The position numbers and the translations under genes were made by a program. The notes under the pieces were generated by a model. It saw only the letters and a list, made by a program, of their open reading frames with translations. It had not been told where the DNA came from and did no database searches. Below are positions 6,801-12,800 of a stretch of DNA of 17,283 nucleotides, piece after piece (position 1 is the stretch's first letter; each line of letters opens with the position of its first letter). Source of the DNA: Anaerolineae bacterium (GTDB taxonomy: Bacteria > Chloroflexota > Anaerolineae > JAFGEY01); NCBI GenBank assembly GCA_016929775.1, contig JAFGIE010000167.1:1-17283 (forward strand). The letters run 5' to 3'.

Positions 6801-9800
6801 GTAGCGCTGACGAACGCCAGGTCGCCGGGGAGCGTGTCAAGCAAGACCACGTTGTGCGTGGTCAGGCTCCCATAGTTGCGCACGCGCAGCTCGTAGGTGA
6901 TCGTCGCCCCAGGCTGCGGCGCCGGGCTGTCGACTGCCAGCGCCTTGCGCACTGCGACGTCCCACGGGTTGGCGACGAGCTGCCACTCGGCGATGTTCCA
7001 GGTCAGCGGTGTGGCTTGGCCCGGGCTGATGTTGAGCACCACGGGCGAGTAGGCGTCCACCCGCACGCCGTGGTTGTAGACCCAGGTTGGCAGTTGGTCG
7101 CTGAACCGCTCCAGGTGCTGCGCATACAGGCTGCGCAGCGCGTCGTGGTCGATCTCGGTGCGCGCCGCCCACAGCCAGGCATCAGTCTTGGTCGGGTCGG
7201 GGTCGGCCCAGTGATTCTGGTGCGTGCCGCCCCAGTACGAGTTGTACGCCGAGGGCACGGCGCGGCTGTGATAGAGGCTCCAAGCCATCGGGTCGTAGAT
7301 GCTGTCAAAGATCCAGCCCATGGTATAGGCATCCAGCTCGCCGCGCCGTGCGCCGTCGAGCAGTTCATTCCACGGCATGGGCACCACGTTGAGGTCGACG
7401 CCGATCGCCGCCAGGTCGGACTGCCACATCGTGCCCAGCTTTTGCCGCTCGACGCTCCCATCGGGGTAGACGAGGTCGAACTCGAACTCGACGCCGTCCT
7501 TGTCGCGGATCCCGTTCGCGTTCGTGTCCACCCACCCGGCGGCGTCGAGCAGGCTCGCCGCCATCGCCAAGTCGTGCGTGTAGGTCACGATCGCGCCTCC
7601 GTGCATGGGATGCCCCGGCGGGAGGTAAGCGTCGGCGATCGTGTGCGTGGGCCCATAGTCACGGGCAGACTGCTCCCGGTCCAGGGCATAGTAGAGCGCC
7701 CGGCGGACTGCCGCATCGGCAAAGAAGGGCAGGTCCGTGTTGGGCACGATCGACCGGAACAGGTTTGTCGCCCGGCTGACGGTGGGAACGTTCAGCCCAC
7801 CATAGATCGCGGGGTCGACCTCGGTCGCCACGTCGGCGGCGCCGGCGAGCAGCGCATAGCTGGGATGGTGGGTAAACAGGAAGCGCACCTGCTGGATCAC
7901 CGGCAGGCCCTCGCCCCGCGCGTGATAGTTCGGGTTGGCGATCAGGTCGATGTGGCTCCCCGGCACCCAGTCGACGACCACGTAGGGCCCGTTGCCCACC
8001 GGATAGTGCGCGAACGCACTGTCCCAGCGCACGTCGATCCGGTGCTCGCCGCTCAGGACGTGCGCGGGCATGAGGTAGCGGACCGCCTCCAGGTAGGCGG
8101 GCGGGCTCGCGCCGCGCCGGTAGATCAGGACCGCCGTCTGCGGGTCGGGCGTCTCGATCCGCTCCACGCGCCACAGCGGATGGATCTGCGCCACGTACGA
8201 CTGCATGTTGGGGTCGGGCTGCGTCAGGAGCTGCCAGGTGAAGGCGATGTCCGCCGAAGTGAGGGGCATCCCGTCCGACCACAGCAAGCCCGGCAGTAGC
8301 TCGTAGGTCACGTGGAGCTGCCCATCTATGAACTCCGCTCCGCCATTGTCCACGGTGGGTACCTGGACCAGCAGCTCACTGTACCAGTTCCCCTGATCGT
8401 CCAGCGCGACCAGCGGGGCGTACAACGCCGACAGGATCTCGTCGGCTACCTGGTCATAGTTCACCGGTCCGCTGGAGAGGGGCGTATAGTCGCCGGTGTC
8501 CGACGTGCGGATGGTGAACGGGCGCGGCGGCGCCGTGCCCGCCGTGACCTCCAGGTCCAGCACGTGATGTGCGCCCGCGACGGCAGTGAACGTGTCGGTG
8601 ATCAGCCCATACTCCGACGCGCCGCACGTGCCGACCGCTACGACCTCGTTCAGCCCGGGCCAGACCTTGTCGATGGTATAGTGCCCGTCCCCATCCGTGC
8701 AGGTGCCGTACTGGACCTGCAGCCCGATCGCGGGGTCGACGTTCAGCACCGAGACGTGGATTCCGCCCACCGGATCGCCCTTGTCGGCGTCGCGAACCAC
8801 GCCCTCGAGCGTCGCCATCTGCTCCAGCGTCGCCGTCAGGACCAGCGAAGTCTCAGTAGGCCAGTACTCGGGGACGGTGACCCAGGGGCTGTCGCGGTAG
8901 GTATGCACGCCGCCATAGAAGGCGTGCGTCCGCGCCCACCACTCCTGCGTCTGGTACTCGACCTTGACCTCGCCCGCCGGCAGGTCGATGCTATAGTAGC
9001 CGTCTGGCTGCGTCCAGCCCGTCCAGTAGCCGCCCTCGTTGATCGCCGTGACGCGCACGCCCTCGATCGGCGTCACGCCGTCGCTCTCATAGATGTGACC
9101 CTCCAAGCGGCCCAAGGGCTGGATCGCAATGTCCACGTCGGGATAGGTCGCGCCCTCGTCGAGCGGGACCTGGAAGGCCCAGTCGTGCTCGTGCCCGCCA
9201 TAGTAGACGTACATGTACTCCCACTTTTCGGCGCGGACGCGATAGTCGCCCTGTGGGAGGTTGGTGATCTCGTAGTAGCCGTCGGGACCGGTCTCCGTCC
9301 CCCCGTTCCACCACGCCGAGTCGGCGTTGACCTGCGCGCCCTCCACCGGAGCGCCGCCGCTGGTCACATAGCCTGAGATCGCGCCGCCGGGCCCGAGGTC
9401 AAAGTCCCACCGCGTGTGCCGCGAGAGGTCAAAGTCGTGCGCCCACTGGGCGCCGAGGTCCGTTCCCTCAGGCCACAGCGAGACCGTCCACCGGCTGTCA
9501 TAGATCGGCGGCACTGCCATGGTGTAGACGCCTGTGGCGTCGGTGCGCGTGCTTGTCCCATAGCCGTATGGGTCCTCCTGCCACATGTCGACCTGGAAGC
9601 CCTCAGGTGAGTAGCCCCCCGGCACGGTCACCGTGCCCGTAGCCCAGACCCCCGGATCGAGGATAAAGTCGATCCCGGTCACGGTCATCCCTGCCGTAGC
9701 GCTGACCATGGTCGCATCCTGGATGTGATAGACGTCGCTATAGTACTCGTTCACCAGGAGCTGCCCGTTGCAGTCCGCGCAGGCATAGACCGCCACGTCA

Positions 9801-12800
9801 AGGTGCGGCAGCGGTCCGAGCAGGTAGTCGCCATTCGGGTTCGTATCGGTGCCCGCGATCCAGTCCTGGCACCACGGGCAGTCGCCGGTGCGCACGATCG
9901 CCGCTACGCGCAGGCCCTCCACAGGCGCAGCGAGGTTGTCGACCACGCGACCGGCGATGTACCCACCCGAATCCATCGTGATCGTGATCCCGCCCACCGG
10001 CTCGGGCCCGGTCACAGCTACCGGGGTCGCCTCGTCGCGGCGGTAGGTGTTCTCCCAGTACTTTTGTACGTACTCGCTCTCGCGGTTTTGGCAGTGGTTG
10101 TAGCCTCCGCCCGCCGAGACCACGTACTCGCCATGCATCAGACCATCCAGGACGAAGGAACCGTCTTCCTGGGAACAGACCCCCCGACCCCCATCCCCAT
10201 CCCGCAGACCAGACTCGACGTTGATGTTTGCCAGGGGCAGACCGGTTCCGGCGTCCAGGATCACGCCCGTGATCGCGCCGCCCGGCTGCAGGGCAAAGTC
10301 GATGCCGCCGACAGTCGCCCCGCCCGAGACGTTCACCCGTCCCGCGAGGTGGTGCGCAAAGGTGTTGGGCCAGTACTGCTGCGCATAGCCCTCGGGGATC
10401 TCCCAGTCCACGCCAACACGATAGTCCCAGTCGATCAGGCCCGTGATCGTATAGTAGCCGTCGGCGTCGGTGCGCGTCGAGCGGCGGTACCACTCGTCGT
10501 CGTAGGTACGCGCCGCGACCAGCACGCCGGGCAGCGGGTCGCCCGACCCGGCGTCGGTCACGCGCCCGGCGATCGCCCCGCCTTCCTGCATGGTAAAGTC
10601 GATCCCCGTCGCAGTCGTGACCACGTCACTGACTTGGACCGGCGTCGCCTCCTCGTAGCGGTAGGTCCCCGAGTAGTAGACGGTCATGTAGGGCGAGGGC
10701 TCGCCCGTGCACCAGTTGTCCTCTTTGCCTGCCTCGACGACGTACTCGCCGTGCGGGACGGTGCCGATGGTGTAGGAACCGTCTGCCGCAGTGCAGGCGC
10801 CATTTCCCCAGTTCTCGCCAGGCATGTGCGCGCCCACGTTGACGTTCTCCAGTGGGTTGCCCAGTCCGTCAACCACGCGCCCCGCGATCCAGCCGCCGGG
10901 CGAGAGCGAAAAGTCGATGCCCTCCCACGTTTCCTTATCGCCGTTGACGGGGATGGGCATCGCCATATCCCAGTCGTACGTATCCGGATAGTACTCGCGC
11001 GCATAGCGCTCCGGATCATCGTCACACGCACCTCCCGCGTCGACCACGTACTCGCCGTACGGCAGGTTCGGGAGCTCGTAGCTACCGTCCGCGGCAGTGC
11101 AGGTCCCGGTACCCATGTGCGAGTCGGGGATGCCGGCGCCGACGCTGACGTTGCCCAGCGGCGCGCCCTCGTCATCGGTCACCATGCCGCGGATCACGCC
11201 GCCCGGCTGCAGTGCAAAGTCGATGCCGGGCGTCGTGCCGGCGATCGTCGCATGCACGGGCTGTGCCGCCTCATAGTCCGGCGTGCCATTGTAGAACTGC
11301 CAGGCATAACCGGGCGGGATCGATCCCCGATCGGTCACCCCCACCCGATAGTCGCCATCGATCAGACCAGTGGCGGTATAGTATCCGCCCGCATCGGTCC
11401 AACCTTCGGACGCCCACTCGTCGGTGCCATACTCGCGGACGTCGACTCGCACGCCCGGCAGGGGGTCGAGCGTATCGGCATCGAGCACCCGCCCCGTGAT
11501 CGCGCCGCCCATGTCGAGCGCTAGGTCGATCCCGGTCGCCGTCGTGATCACGTCGTCGATCCAGACGAGGGTCGCCTCGTCATAGCGATAGGTCGCCGAG
11601 TAGTACTCGCGAACGTAGAGCGATTGTTGGTCTTGGCAACCATTCCACCCACCCGACTCGACCACGTAGCCGCCGTAGGGCAGCGCATAGAAGGCATAGT
11701 CCCCGTTCTCGTCGGTGCACGCTCCGCGCCCCTCGGGGCTGTCGGGGATGTACGTGCTGACGCTCACGTTGGGCAGGGGACTGCCAACCGCATCGGTCAC
11801 TCGGCCCATGATCCGCCCGCCTGGGGCGAGGCCAAAGATGATGTCGCCCACGACCGGGTGATCGCCGTCCAGGAGGACGAGCGTCGCATCCTGCCAGTAG
11901 AGCTGGTTATCATAGTACTCGCGCACGTAGAGACCTGGCTCCTGCGTGCAGTGGTTCCACTCGCCGCCCGCTTCGACCACGTACTCGCCGTAGGGCAGCG
12001 CGCGCATCTCATAGTAGCCGTTCTCGTCGGTGCAGGTCCCGGTCCCGATCGGCGAGTCCGGCACCCAGGCGCCGAGCGAGATGTTTGCCAGCGGGTTCCC
12101 GCCCTCATCGCGCACCCAACCGGTGATCGTGCCGCCCGGCTTGAGCGCCAAGTCGATCCCGCCGGTCGTCGCGCCAATCGTCACGGCTACTGGCGTTGCC
12201 TCCGACTCGCTGAACACGCCGTCATAGTACATCCAGGCATAGCCGTCCGGGATCGAGCCCTGGTCCGTGATCTGGACGCGATAGTCGCCGTCCAGCAGGC
12301 CCGTGACTGTGTAGTAACCGCCCGCGTCGGTCCAGGCGTTCGTGCCCCCCTGTCCGGTCTGAACCTCGTACACCTCGACGGAAACGTCCGCCAGGGGCGC
12401 GCCCGTGTCGTGAGCGGTGACCCGTCCCGCGATCGAGCCCCCCACGTCGAGGGCCAAGTCGATCCCGGCGACGGTCGTATAGACCCCGTTGATCAGCACG
12501 GGCGTCGCCTGATCGAACCAGTGCGTCCCCGAATAGTACTCGCGCGCGTAGGGCGAGGGTGCGTTCTGGCAGGGATCCCATCCCCCGCCCGCCGCGACGC
12601 TCCATTCGCCGTACGTCAAGCCCGCCATCGCGTACTCGCCGTTGTCGTCGGTGCACGCACCATAGCCCATGCTCGTCCCGTCCATCCAGATCTCGACGTG
12701 CGTGTTCGACAGAGGGTTATCCAGTGCGTCGGTCACGCGCCCCATGAGCATCCCTGCTGGCGCGAGCTGAAAGCCGATCGCCGTCTGGTTGGGGGTATCG

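Noticed and set aside
7510..7560. Calcium-binding or dockerin-like site at WVDTNANGIRDKDG in the giant protein
   Set aside because: This Asp/Asn-rich segment occurs as a normal loop in family-5 solute-binding proteins, so it does not by itself indicate a dockerin.
5195..8299. A 1034-codon open frame on the plus strand
   Set aside because: It lies wholly antisense to the giant gene across its SBP and DUF11-like regions. Its product is rich in R, H, V, D and Q with no family signature, as expected from the mirror of a GC-biased codon pattern.
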